Shown piece after piece: positions 35,421 through 44,001 of a stretch of 64,000 bases of DNA. The stretch covers positions 682,195-746,194 of the forward strand of contig DFBJ01000009.1 of the NCBI GenBank assembly GCA_002366565.1, written 5' to 3'. The position numbers were made by a program, and so were the translations under genes. This DNA comes from Bacteriovoracaceae bacterium UBA3083 (lineage in GTDB: Bacteria > Bdellovibrionota > Bacteriovoracia > Bacteriovoracales > Bacteriovoracaceae). Each line of letters starts with the position of its first letter. Within the stretch, counting starts at the first letter, position 1. The notes below the pieces were generated by a model. That model saw only the letters and a list, made by a program, of their open reading frames with translations. It had not been told where the DNA came from and did no database searches.

Positions 35421-35861
35421 ATGAGTGAACTATATCAATTCGTAAAAAAACAAACATCCAAACTATCTAATATTTCTTGTCGAAAAGTTTATGGCCTAGA
35501 AGCCTTCTATCTAAGAGATAAACCCTATATCGTTATATCTTCTGATGATAAAGTTGTTATTAAGATCGATGACTTTGAAGTCAAAAAGATATTTTTAGAG
35601 AAGTATCAAATTTCTACGTGGCAGCTAAATGGTAAAGCTATGGAGAATTGGTATGTTTTACCTACGACGTTTAATAAGAAGAAAAGTAAGTTGGCTCCTA
35701 TTATAGAGATGTCTTCAAAGGCCCTTTTAAATCCTAGAAAAGAGAAAAAGACCCGAACTAAGAAGTCTAAAGTTCAAAAGAAAAATACAAATATAGAAAA
35801 AGCTGTAGAGATAAAGAAATCTCCTTCTATTTTCAAAAAATTATTTAAATTTTTAAATTAG
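35421..35861 (+). CDS. TfoX N-terminal-domain-like protein with basic tail
   Basis: The first 100 of 146 residues resemble the TfoX_N/YjbR-like fold: RKVYGLEAFYLRDKPYIVISSDDKV then IKIDDF, and GKAMENWYVLP, matching the family's pattern of a small alpha/beta domain with a conserved Trp/Tyr-x-x-Pro. The last 45 residues are Lys-rich (EKKTRTKKSKVQKKN) and end in an amphipathic KKLFKFLN. TfoX_N proteins are small, of unclear biochemical function, with links to competence regulation in gamma-proteobacteria. It lies nine bases upstream of a HAD phosphatase gene, probably in one transcript. Assignment is by pattern only. Confidence 0.5.
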   Translation: MSELYQFVKKQTSKLSNISCRKVYGLEAFYLRDKPYIVISSDDKVVIKIDDFEVKKIFLEKYQISTWQLNGKAMENWYVLPTTFNKKKSKLAPIIEMSSKALLNPRKEKKTRTKKSKVQKKNTNIEKAVEIKKSPSIFKKLFKFLN

Positions 35862-35869
35862 GTATTAAT

Positions 35870-36517
35870 ATGAGTAAATTAGTTATTTTTGATTGCGATG
35901 GAACTCTAGTTGATAGTGAAGTTATAGCTACAAAAGTTTTCACTAACTACTGGGCCACTCATGGTGTTGTTTATTCAGAAAATGAATTTAAAGAAACCTT
36001 CATTGGTACAGGAAGAACAGCAAAGGTTGTTGTTGATAACTTATCTAAAATGCCATCATGCGCTGATAAAGAAGGTCGAGCGTTATTAGATGAAGCGATT
36101 TCAAAGAATCTTGAAGAGGTGAGGGGAATGTCGAATTTATTGTCTTCTCTTAAGTTAGAGAAATGTGTCGCCTCTAATAGTCCACTTAAGTATGTAAAGG
36201 ATGCTCTTCATAAAACAGGGTTAAGCTCTTATTTTGGAGAGAGTGTTTTTAGTGCAGATCAAGTTCCAAACCCAAAGCCTTCGCCAGATCTTTTTCTTCA
36301 TGCAGCTTCAGTATGCGGTTTTAACCCTAAGGATTGTATCGTTGTAGAAGATAGTGTTTCTGGAGTTATGGCCGCTATGAAAGCAGATATGAAAGTCATT
36401 GGTTTTTCTGGAGCTGGTCACTTTATTCCTTCTCTTGAAGATAGGCTAAAAGAGTTAAAGCCAACATGGCTTTGTTCTTCAACAAATGAATTACAGCAAC
36501 TCCTAAATTCTCTCTAA
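35870..36517 (+). CDS. HAD-superfamily phosphatase (phosphoglycolate phosphatase / beta-PGM-like)
   Basis: The 215-residue product has HAD motif I IFDCDGTLVDSE, a cap domain, motif II in CVASNSPLKY, motif III Lys in NPKPSPDLFLHA and motif IV VVEDSVSGVMAA. The pattern fits subfamily IA enzymes acting on small phosphorylated metabolites. AGGTATTAATATG gives an adequate ribosome site. Substrate not deducible. Confidence 0.87.
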   Translation: MSKLVIFDCDGTLVDSEVIATKVFTNYWATHGVVYSENEFKETFIGTGRTAKVVVDNLSKMPSCADKEGRALLDEAISKNLEEVRGMSNLLSSLKLEKCVASNSPLKYVKDALHKTGLSSYFGESVFSADQVPNPKPSPDLFLHAASVCGFNPKDCIVVEDSVSGVMAAMKADMKVIGFSGAGHFIPSLEDRLKELKPTWLCSSTNELQQLLNSL

Positions 36518-36518
36518 T

Positions 36519-36540
36519 AAAAAAGGCCCAGTTAAGGGCC
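36519..36540 (-). terminator. Rho-independent terminator of a small leftward transcript
   Basis: On the minus strand GGCCC (36540-36536), loop TTAACT, GGGCC (36529-36525) is followed by six T residues. On the plus strand no T-run follows, so it serves the leftward unit rather than the HAD gene. Confidence 0.75.
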
Positions 36541-36574
36541 ATATAGAAAACGGAAAATTTTTTTGAATTAATTA

Positions 36575-36655
36575 TTAGAGTCCAGGCGGGCTGCTCGATG
36601 AAGTAAGTTCCTCTGCAAACGACCTAGTTGAAGTTCTGATAACTAAACCTAACAT
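36575..36655 (-). CDS. Short ORF (26 aa) in the small leftward transcript
   Basis: ATG 36655 has AAGGGG eight bases upstream; another ATG at 36661 is too close to that SD. The peptide begins MLGLVIRTSTRSF and ends SSSSPPGL before TAA. It is basic in the middle, Ser/Pro-rich at the end and has no transmembrane segment. Translation is plausible because of the well-placed SD. Function unknown. Confidence 0.4.
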   Translation of the reverse strand: MLGLVIRTSTRSFAEELTSSSSPPGL

Positions 36656-36723
36656 GTGCATCACCCCTTTCACGTACAATAAACGTGAGAATTGAAAAGG
36701 TATAATCCTTTCTGTTAGAGTTT

Positions 36724-36751
36724 ACTATAGCTCAATTCTAAGTTCTTTCAA
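36724..36751 (-). promoter_or_regulatory. Sigma-70-type promoter for the small leftward transcript
   Basis: Reading leftward, TTGAAA (36751-36746) and TATAGT (36729-36724) are separated by 16 bases; predicted start near 36717. Both hexamers match consensus in five of six positions. The 239 bases to the right (36752-36990) hold no visible gene. Confidence 0.55.
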
Positions 36752-36990
36752 TATTCGGGTAGATACATGGCATCGCTTTTCCTGATATTGCCAATTTCTT
36801 GTGTACTCTCTTTTCTTTAACTTCAAGTCTTAGGCTCGACACTTAGGTTACTTCTTTCTCCAATGGTTATGGGCATTATTAGTGGCTATTCTCATTATTA
36901 TATTTTTTTAAGACCCTGTTTTTTAAATGGGAGTATAGATAAAGTTAAATAAAAAAAGTAGCTGATGTTAATATTGTAACTGGAGACTCT

Positions 36991-37659
36991 ATGAACTTGC
37001 AGCTAAGTAGCTATCTTTTTACTATTTGTATTCTCTTTCTACTTACGGGTTGTAAGGGGGAAGCAACATTTAATAGAGAAATAGATCTATCTAATTCATA
37101 CACTTTAAATTTTGATGGAACGACCACTTACGGGACATTAGATAGTCCCTGGGTACCTACTGGTACAAACTGGGAAATAGAGTTGGAATTAGTTTGGAAC
37201 TCTTCTGTAGGTGGTAATTCTTATCCTATTGCAACGAATAGTTCTACCACTTCCATTTATATTGACTCTGGTGGCCTACCTCTTTTGAAATATGAGGGAT
37301 CATATATTACTTCTAATGTGAGTCGACTTGTGAACGGGGAGTTTGCGACATTTAAGTTTTCAGTTTCTGCTACAGAGGTTAAGTGTTATTTCAATGATGT
37401 TTTAGAGTCAACAGTTGCTACTGCTAATACTCTAAGTGTTCCTTGGACAGTCGTTGGAGCACACGCAACTTATATTAGTAAATTTAAAGGGCAGATCAGA
37501 AAGATATCATTAAATGATTTAGACGATACCTCAAACTCTAGAGTTTTAGACTTTGTTTTTAAAACTGAAGATATTTCAACGTTAACATCTGAGGGGGTCA
37601 GAGGCTTGTTAGATGTTGATTTTATTCTTCCTACAAGTAATAGTTTTGTTGAGATTTAA
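36991..37659 (+). CDS. Lipoprotein with LamG/concanavalin-like domain
   Basis: The 222-residue precursor carries a lipobox, FLLTGCKG, so it is a lipoprotein. The rest reads as a LamG-like jelly roll: LNFDGTTTYGTLDSPW, WEIELELVWN, FKFSVSATEVKCYFND, GQIRKISLND. Such domains bind carbohydrates or proteins, so an adhesin or surface-binding role is likely. It converges on the LysM/barrel gene with a four-base overlap. Confidence 0.72.
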   Translation: MNLQLSSYLFTICILFLLTGCKGEATFNREIDLSNSYTLNFDGTTTYGTLDSPWVPTGTNWEIELELVWNSSVGGNSYPIATNSSTTSIYIDSGGLPLLKYEGSYITSNVSRLVNGEFATFKFSVSATEVKCYFNDVLESTVATANTLSVPWTVVGAHATYISKFKGQIRKISLNDLDDTSNSRVLDFVFKTEDISTLTSEGVRGLLDVDFILPTSNSFVEI

Positions 37660-38660
37660 TAGAAGTTATATCCAAAACCTACACCATATTTGCTAATACT
37701 TAGCTCGTCTGAACCACTCATCTTTAGTAGATTTAGCATGGTGTGGATATACCATTTTTCATTAATATTGTAACTTAGATATAGATTTGTCTTAAATCCA
37801 CTATATGACTCTAGTGTTCCTGAGGATGCCACAGTGGGAGTTGTTGACGCTGCTATACTTTTTGATAAAGTTAGCTTTGTAAATATTTGTACATTATTTA
37901 TTGTAAAATTCTTAGAGACTCCAAGAGTTGCATAAAGTGCAACTGTCTTATCAAAAACGACTCCACCGGTTGCTGCGTAGTTATTTGTGCTAAATGAATG
38001 AAATGATTCGTATTCGAATCCTCCAAAATATGTAAAATTATATTTCTTAACATCGTTGTGCATATATGTTGATATACCGAAATCGCTAACTCCCTCTATG
38101 TCTTCACCTGTATTACTTGCACCGCTATTTATTGCAGAAATGTAGAGATCACTTGAAAAGAAATAACTTTTCATAGAAGGACTGTAAGATCCAGTTAGAC
38201 CTAAAGTGTAAGGCGAATATTGAGAGTACTCAGAACTTAAATTGTTTTGAACAGAAGTCTGGCTTAAGACACCAAGTGATGTCATATAGTGAACAGATCC
38301 TTTAAATTTACTTTTTACTTGTTTATCAGATCTTTTTGCTTTCTGAGTCTTACTTGCTCTTAAAGATCGTTTATAGGCTTTGTACTCTTTCATATTGAAA
38401 GAACTTTTCTCAAAGTAAATCTTTATCTTTTTTCCAACTTTTAATTTATTCCAATTCTTTACTTTTGGATTCATCTTCAATGTACGTTGGACTCCCTTTG
38501 ATTTTGCGGAGATTACTGTACCTGGCAATGAGAAACGTGTGATTACTTTTCTAAAAGTATCTTGTTCTTTAATACTATATACAAAAGAGTAGAATGAAGC
38601 TGCGTTTACAGCTGCAGATAATAAATAAACTGTAGTAATTATTATAAATTTATTTGCCAT
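37656..38660 (-). CDS. LysM-like plus outer-membrane beta-barrel protein
   Basis: The 334-residue precursor has a signal peptide ending at AVNAA. Residues about 27-86 resemble a LysM peptidoglycan-binding module (VYSIKEQDTFRKVITRF ... MNPKVKNWNKLKVGKKIKIY). After a basic linker (SLRASKTQKAKRSDKQVK), the C-terminal 220 residues have repeated amphipathic strands ending in GVGFGYNFY, a barrel C-terminus with aromatic last residue. A barrel tethered to peptidoglycan through LysM is the likely picture. No exact family known. Confidence 0.7.
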   Translation of the reverse strand: MANKFIIITTVYLLSAAVNAASFYSFVYSIKEQDTFRKVITRFSLPGTVISAKSKGVQRTLKMNPKVKNWNKLKVGKKIKIYFEKSSFNMKEYKAYKRSLRASKTQKAKRSDKQVKSKFKGSVHYMTSLGVLSQTSVQNNLSSEYSQYSPYTLGLTGSYSPSMKSYFFSSDLYISAINSGASNTGEDIEGVSDFGISTYMHNDVKKYNFTYFGGFEYESFHSFSTNNYAATGGVVFDKTVALYATLGVSKNFTINNVQIFTKLTLSKSIAASTTPTVASSGTLESYSGFKTNLYLSYNINEKWYIHTMLNLLKMSGSDELSISKYGVGFGYNFY

Positions 38661-39124
38661 GGAATTATTCTAATAGGTAATTTCGACTGGGTAAATAGAT
38701 TATTTTTTTTAACAAATATGCCTATGAATACTTATTATGTTTTTTATTTTCATAAATTTAAATTTAAATATAAAGAAATTTATTACACTTGATTCTCAAA
38801 GTACCTCAATTCTTCTATATCCTAATTAATGATATAACTTATTTTTACCTTCCAAATCTACATAACTTAAAAGGGAGTGCCACAATTTTTAGTTAGAAGA
38901 GTGTGGCAATTAATCAACCGCTAAGATATGTTTCTGTTGTAAGGGCTTAAAATTACTGGTTTTTATGTTTGTGTTTTAGGATTAGCTAAATATTTTATAC
39001 TGATATGTCGATATAATACTATTATTTAATAGTAGTAATTTTACTGTCTGTACTTACAAGTTATTTTCAAAAATATATTAAAATTTATAGTGTGGCCTTG
39101 GAGGCAAATATCAAAAGTTTTAAG
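38661..39124. other. AT-rich intergenic region upstream of the giant lipoprotein
   Basis: No gene visible. It has an inverted repeat TGCCACA (38878-38884) / TGTGGCA (38902-38908) with a 17-base loop and no T-run, and a very AT-rich left half. GGAGG at 39100-39104 is 20 bases from the chosen lipoprotein start, unusually far. Confidence 0.4.
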
Positions 39125-42100
39125 ATGCTTAATATTATATTGTCTCTTTTTTTATTGGTTTCATGTGTTCCAGAGAATCAGAAGACTGAAAAAGAGCCTG
39201 AGTCAGAAATCAGTAATATAATTGATTCGACATATATAAATGTCGGAAGCATCAGAGACTATAAGGACTCTCATCAAATAGTATGGGAAGCAGATAAGAA
39301 TGTAGTAGGTGGTAGTGTAATAAATAGAGGTTCTTCTATTTTGGTAAACGGTGGCATTCATAGTGAGCTCTATCAGACAGAGCGCTGGGGAGAGTTTGAA
39401 TATAAAATCCCTGTTGATAGTGGAACATACAAAGTTGTCCTACATTTCGCAGAAACTGGACCTTCTATTAGTGATATTAATCAAAGAATTTTCACTGTTA
39501 ATACAGAAGGAAAGTCTATTCAGAATCTAGACATTTTTAATGAGGCAGGAGGGTCTAATCAAGCCCTCTTAAAGTCAATCAACGGAATCACAGTTAATGA
39601 TGGGATCCTTAATATTGATTTTATCTCTCAAGTTCAAAATCCAATGCTTAATGCTATTGAAATACATAAGACAGGTGAAGCTATAGACACTGTTCCAGAG
39701 CCGACGGAAACAGTTAACGATAGTGTCGATTTACCTGAGACTGTCGATCTTCCTGAAGAGGTTGCAGACGTCCCTGAAACTATTGATAATCCTGTATCTA
39801 CAGATGACTCAGCAGAAGTAGTCATCCCAGAGGTCGAAGTACCTGTTGAAGAAGTTTCAGATACTGAAACTCCGGATGATTCTGAAACTGTAGAAATTAT
39901 AGAAACAAATTACTTATCTTCAACCTATATAGAAGCTGGAAGTTTAATCCCTTATATCGACTCAGACGGAATTGTTTGGGAGGCCGATATAAATTCTCTA
40001 GGTGGGAGTATTGTTGATAGAGGATTACTACTTTCAATTATAGGTACAGATAGCGATCGCCTATATCAGACTGAGAGATGGGGTAATATTGAATATGAGC
40101 TCCCTGCTGAAAATGGAACTTATATTGTAAAATTACATTTTGCAGAAACACACTCTATTACTTCTTCTGGGCAGAGGGTTTTCTCTGTAAATATTGGAGA
40201 TAAGTCTCTTTCTAATATTGATATATATAGAGAAGCTGGTGGATCAAATCGTGCTCTAGTAAAAGTCGTGAGTGATGTAACTGTTAGTAACGGTCTTCTA
40301 AATATTGATTTTATCTCTCAAGTTCAAAATCCAATGGTTAATGCTATCGAAATTCATCAAGTTTCTCAGAGCTCAATAGTTCCAGAGACAGAAACTGTTG
40401 TTGAGGAAACATCTACTGATTCTCCATCTGTAAATGAATGGATATCGAATGAATTTGATGGTGTTAATCAATTAACAGGAATACATACTGCAAGATACAA
40501 TGTTAACTCTGATCTATTTGTTACTAGTGCAAATATGTCTGCTGCAAAGTACTCAGTATCGTTCTCAGGCACTAAAATTGGGATTGTAAATACTACTGTA
40601 AAGGATTTATTTTCTCGTGATCCATATGGTGCAGCTTTTCAATTTACAAATGCCAATGCTGATATTTATATGTCAAACGTATACATCGAGCCTAACTGGC
40701 CTAGCTGGGTATCTTATGGTGTTACAAACTATGATGGAATTGATGTTGATCAAGGTAGAGCATTCTATGCAGAAGACCTGACTATTAAGAGCTGGAACGC
40801 TGATGGTGCTATAGATAATAAAGCTCAGACCTCGCAACTTGTTAGAGTTAATATTGAGGGATCGGGGAATAGGGCATTGAGGTATTGGAATGAAGGACCT
40901 CATTTTATTGTAAATTCACAAATTGACAACTCCTCAGGTGCAATTCTTTGGAGCTATCGCTGTGATACCATTAAAGTATATGTTTATAATTCTACGTTCA
41001 ATGGTCAGTCAAAGATACCGTCGGATAAGATAGAGTGTGATGGAGGAAGTAACCCTCAAATAGTCTATCTTACAGGAGATCCTATTACTGCAGGTGTTAT
41101 GCATCCAATGTTTGGAGAAGCAACATCGCCATCATCCCTTGCTGATATAAGTCCTGAAGTGATAACTCCTACAGAAACTGTTGAAGAGATAGTGTCTTCT
41201 TCATCTTCTTACCTTTCATCTGTTTATATAAGCTCTGGAAGTGAAGTTGCTTACACTGATATAGGTGGGAACCTATGGCAAGCAGATAAGAATGTTTTAG
41301 GGGGCAGTGCTGTAAATAGAGGCTCATCGATCTCTGTTAGTGGAACTGTGCATGATACTCTCTATCAAACAGAGAGATGGGGGAATTTTGAATATAAGGT
41401 TCCTGTCGACAATGGCGTTTATACAATAGTATTACACTTCGCTGAAACAGGGCCTGCTATTTCTGGAATAGGTCAAAGAATTTTCGATGTAAATGCTGAA
41501 GGTAATCTCATTAATCGTATTGATATCTTTAAAGAGTCTGGGGGGACTAACCAAGCACTATTAAAGACACTAAGTGATATTACTGTTCAAGATGGTGTTT
41601 TAAATATTGATTTTATCGCAGGTGTTCAAAATCCAATGCTTAACGGAATTGAAATTCATAAAACAGCTGAATCATCAGTAGTTGAATCTCCTGCTCCAAG
41701 TGTTGATCCAGTAGACTCTGGAACTTTAGTCACTGATACAATTCCACCTTCTTCAACTTCATATACAACTGAACTCTATCTAAATAGTGCTCAAAAGCTA
41801 ACTGATAAATTTAACTCTCAATATAATGATAGTCGATTACCAACTCTTAGTGATGAAAACTCTCTAGGGAATAAATTTTCATTTGATACTACAAATTGGA
41901 TAAGTTTTTACATAAGTATGCATAAGCTTACTCAAGATAAAATCTGGCTAGATAGGGCAGATAAAACCATTCAGTTTATGTTTGATCATACTGATGAGAA
42001 AAAATATGAGCGTGGTGAACTTGCTTACCTTACTTATAAAGCAGGGCCTGATTCTGTGTTCATGGAATCTCCTTTTGTTCCTCTTAAAGGATGGTCAAGA

Positions 42101-42916
42101 GATTACGGTAGTGGTGGAAGTGATAACAGAGCAGAGATATTAGAGAATGGTAATATTTGTCGTCATATTATGATGGTGGTTGATTATATAAAAGTGAATA
42201 GAATTAGTGGGTATGATGTTGACGAGTACCCTGTCATCTGTGGAAATATTATTAAAGACTTTGATAGTAATTATGTAATCAATCGTTACTCAAGTCCTAC
42301 AATTGATGGAGCATATTATTATCCAAATACTGGAAGTAAAGGAAACCTATGGTCTAACCCTGTTCCTTTCAATCATAATGCTGTCGCTGCTGAGGCCGCA
42401 ATACTAATTTATAAATATACCAAAGATACAAAGCTTCTAGAAAAGGCATTGTTAATAAGGGATTACTTATTAAGAAACTTTAGAAAAGTTGGAAACTACT
42501 ATGAATGGAATTACTTACAATTTGCAAGTGGTGAATATAGAGAAGTAGAAGACGTCAATCATGGTTCATATGATGTTCACTTTCTTTATGTCTTATGGAG
42601 AGAGGGTTATGTCTCAGAAGATGTTATTAGAAGAATAGTAAATACAATTCCTGTGTTCTTAACTGAAACTAGCTGTGCTCATAATATTGCAGGAGAGGGG
42701 ACAGATGATGGTGGTGACTGGTCAAGTGTTACACATGGCTATTTGGACGCGGCCCTTGCTCTCGCTGACGATAATGTATTAAGAATAATGTTAAAGTCTA
42801 TATCTCATAGCGAGAGAAATGGTGCGGATGGGCTATGGCATGCTAGATATAGATCTATTGCAGATGTTTTAGCCGCAGATATGCAAAGACTAAATGGACA
42901 AAGAATATTGCCGTAG
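39125..42916 (+). CDS. Large modular lipoprotein: three malectin-like domains, beta-helix, alpha-toroid C-domain
   Basis: From ATG 39125 the product is 1263 residues with lipoprotein signal LFLLVSCVPE; an upstream GTG (39092) would put a hydrophilic tail before it. Three repeats of about 150 residues (39210-39675, 39910-40365, 41200-41665) share LYQTERWG, LHFAET, QRxFxVN, and LNIDF followed by VQNPM, matching malectin-like carbohydrate-binding modules. Between modules 2 and 3 is a beta-helix-type region (IYMSNVYIEPNW, RAFYAEDLTI, RVNIEGSG). The final 380 residues are helical with aromatic and acidic patches (GWSRDYGSGGSDNR, PFNHNAVAAEA, EDVNHGSYDVHF), like an alpha/alpha-toroid glycan enzyme. 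Linkers are Glu/Thr/Pro-rich. A surface polysaccharide-binding and possibly cleaving protein is inferred. Confidence 0.78.
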   Translation: MLNIILSLFLLVSCVPENQKTEKEPESEISNIIDSTYINVGSIRDYKDSHQIVWEADKNVVGGSVINRGSSILVNGGIHSELYQTERWGEFEYKIPVDSGTYKVVLHFAETGPSISDINQRIFTVNTEGKSIQNLDIFNEAGGSNQALLKSINGITVNDGILNIDFISQVQNPMLNAIEIHKTGEAIDTVPEPTETVNDSVDLPETVDLPEEVADVPETIDNPVSTDDSAEVVIPEVEVPVEEVSDTETPDDSETVEIIETNYLSSTYIEAGSLIPYIDSDGIVWEADINSLGGSIVDRGLLLSIIGTDSDRLYQTERWGNIEYELPAENGTYIVKLHFAETHSITSSGQRVFSVNIGDKSLSNIDIYREAGGSNRALVKVVSDVTVSNGLLNIDFISQVQNPMVNAIEIHQVSQSSIVPETETVVEETSTDSPSVNEWISNEFDGVNQLTGIHTARYNVNSDLFVTSANMSAAKYSVSFSGTKIGIVNTTVKDLFSRDPYGAAFQFTNANADIYMSNVYIEPNWPSWVSYGVTNYDGIDVDQGRAFYAEDLTIKSWNADGAIDNKAQTSQLVRVNIEGSGNRALRYWNEGPHFIVNSQIDNSSGAILWSYRCDTIKVYVYNSTFNGQSKIPSDKIECDGGSNPQIVYLTGDPITAGVMHPMFGEATSPSSLADISPEVITPTETVEEIVSSSSSYLSSVYISSGSEVAYTDIGGNLWQADKNVLGGSAVNRGSSISVSGTVHDTLYQTERWGNFEYKVPVDNGVYTIVLHFAETGPAISGIGQRIFDVNAEGNLINRIDIFKESGGTNQALLKTLSDITVQDGVLNIDFIAGVQNPMLNGIEIHKTAESSVVESPAPSVDPVDSGTLVTDTIPPSSTSYTTELYLNSAQKLTDKFNSQYNDSRLPTLSDENSLGNKFSFDTTNWISFYISMHKLTQDKIWLDRADKTIQFMFDHTDEKKYERGELAYLTYKAGPDSVFMESPFVPLKGWSRDYGSGGSDNRAEILENGNICRHIMMVVDYIKVNRISGYDVDEYPVICGNIIKDFDSNYVINRYSSPTIDGAYYYPNTGSKGNLWSNPVPFNHNAVAAEAAILIYKYTKDTKLLEKALLIRDYLLRNFRKVGNYYEWNYLQFASGEYREVEDVNHGSYDVHFLYVLWREGYVSEDVIRRIVNTIPVFLTETSCAHNIAGEGTDDGGDWSSVTHGYLDAALALADDNVLRIMLKSISHSERNGADGLWHARYRSIADVLAADMQRLNGQRILP

Positions 42917-42924
42917 TTGTTTAC

Positions 42925-43533
42925 TTAGTAGTTAACAAAGATATTTGGTTGATTAATATCAACGTGCACAGTGGCCATACCTGCTAGCTGTGCACCTTTT
43001 AAGCCTACATCTCCATCATCAAAGAAAATACATTTTGAAGGATCTACATCTAACTGTTTTCCCATTAGCTCATATGGTTCAGTACTATCTTTTCCAAGTT
43101 TAGTATCATCAGCACAAATAATTGAATCAAAGTAATGGTCAAGTTTCAAAATAGGTAGGAGTTGATCAACTACTTCATGACTTCCACCAGTTATAACTCC
43201 AAGAGGTAGTTTATTGTGATAATGCTTAATAATTGAGAGTACTGGTTGTACCACTTCAACTTGTCCAAGGGTCTTTAAATACATTTGTCTTTTTTGATTA
43301 GCTACTAATTTAGGATCTAAGTCTTTATTGAACCTTTCATTTACAATTGTTACGATTCTTTGACTGGCCATCCCTGCTGTTTCCATTAGAAACTCTTCGC
43401 TTATAACTACTCCATTTGCAGCGAAAGCATCTATCCATGCTTTATTGTGAAGAGGCATAGAGTCGAGTAAAGTACCATCTAAATCAAATATGAGAGCCTG
43501 GTACTTACTTAAATCTTTATTCAGTTCATTCAT
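42925..43533 (-). CDS. HAD-superfamily phosphatase (beta-phosphoglucomutase-like/YqaB type)
   Basis: The 202-residue product has motif I IFDLDGTLLDSM, the cap start PLHNKAWIDAFAANG, motif II GVITGGS, and IFFDDGDVGLKGAQLAG as motif IV, where the usual D-S pair is DDGD. The family includes fructose-1-phosphatase YqaB and beta-phosphoglucomutases. It lies 10 bases after a DoxX-like gene on the same strand. With the nearby maltodextrin locus, a sugar phosphate is a fair guess. Confidence 0.83.
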   Translation of the reverse strand: MNELNKDLSKYQALIFDLDGTLLDSMPLHNKAWIDAFAANGVVISEEFLMETAGMASQRIVTIVNERFNKDLDPKLVANQKRQMYLKTLGQVEVVQPVLSIIKHYHNKLPLGVITGGSHEVVDQLLPILKLDHYFDSIICADDTKLGKDSTEPYELMGKQLDVDPSKCIFFDDGDVGLKGAQLAGMATVHVDINQPNIFVNY

Positions 43534-43543
43534 TGTATATCCT

Positions 43544-43927
43544 TTAGTTTTTTTTAGATTTTTTTAAAACAAAATACCCCATGGCAATAAAGATAAACTG
43601 CACAGCAATTCTTATTATTGCAGCTCTTTTACTTCCTATTGCTGGAACATCTTTAAGTAGATCCCATATATGAATAGGAATGAAAGCTATCATTAAAGCA
43701 ATAAAGTATAGAGAGCCTAATTTTCTATAGTGTGGAATTAAAATTAAGATTCCTATGATTAGTTCTACAAGTGCGGAAGCATAATTAACTATTAATTTAG
43801 GAAAGAAATTTGGAATAAAGCCATTATAGAATGAAGGATTAGCAACATGGTTATAAGCTCCATAAAGCATCATGGCCGCGATTAACAGCATAGAGAGTGT
43901 ACTTAAACACTTTATAAGTAATTTCAA
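43544..43927 (-). CDS. DoxX-like integral membrane protein
   Basis: The 127-residue product has four hydrophobic helices, an N-terminal MLYGAYNHVANPSFYNGF and the PIHIWDLLKD loop typical of DoxX-like/DUF4267-type small membrane proteins. Function in this group is poorly defined; some act with thiol or respiratory enzymes. It shares a transcript with the HAD phosphatase downstream. Confidence 0.75.
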   Translation of the reverse strand: MKLLIKCLSTLSMLLIAAMMLYGAYNHVANPSFYNGFIPNFFPKLIVNYASALVELIIGILILIPHYRKLGSLYFIALMIAFIPIHIWDLLKDVPAIGSKRAAIIRIAVQFIFIAMGYFVLKKSKKN

Positions 43928-44001
43928 GATGGTTCCTTGCTTAAAGAGAAAAGTGTATTTAGATGATTATATCAAAGTTGACTTTCGAATTCTAGAATCT
44001 T

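Larger units (their letters stand above)
36519..36717 (-). ncRNA. Predicted small leftward transcript (about 200 nt) of unknown class
   Basis: A promoter (TTGAAA, 16-base spacer, TATAGT) at 36751-36724 and a terminator at 36540-36519 define a unit of about 200 nucleotides. Within it, a stem (TCACGT/ACGTGA, 36670-36688) precedes a good SD and a 26-codon reading frame. It may be a regulatory RNA, a leader-type peptide gene, or both. I recognise no family. Existence is inferred from signal order, not homology. Confidence 0.5.
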
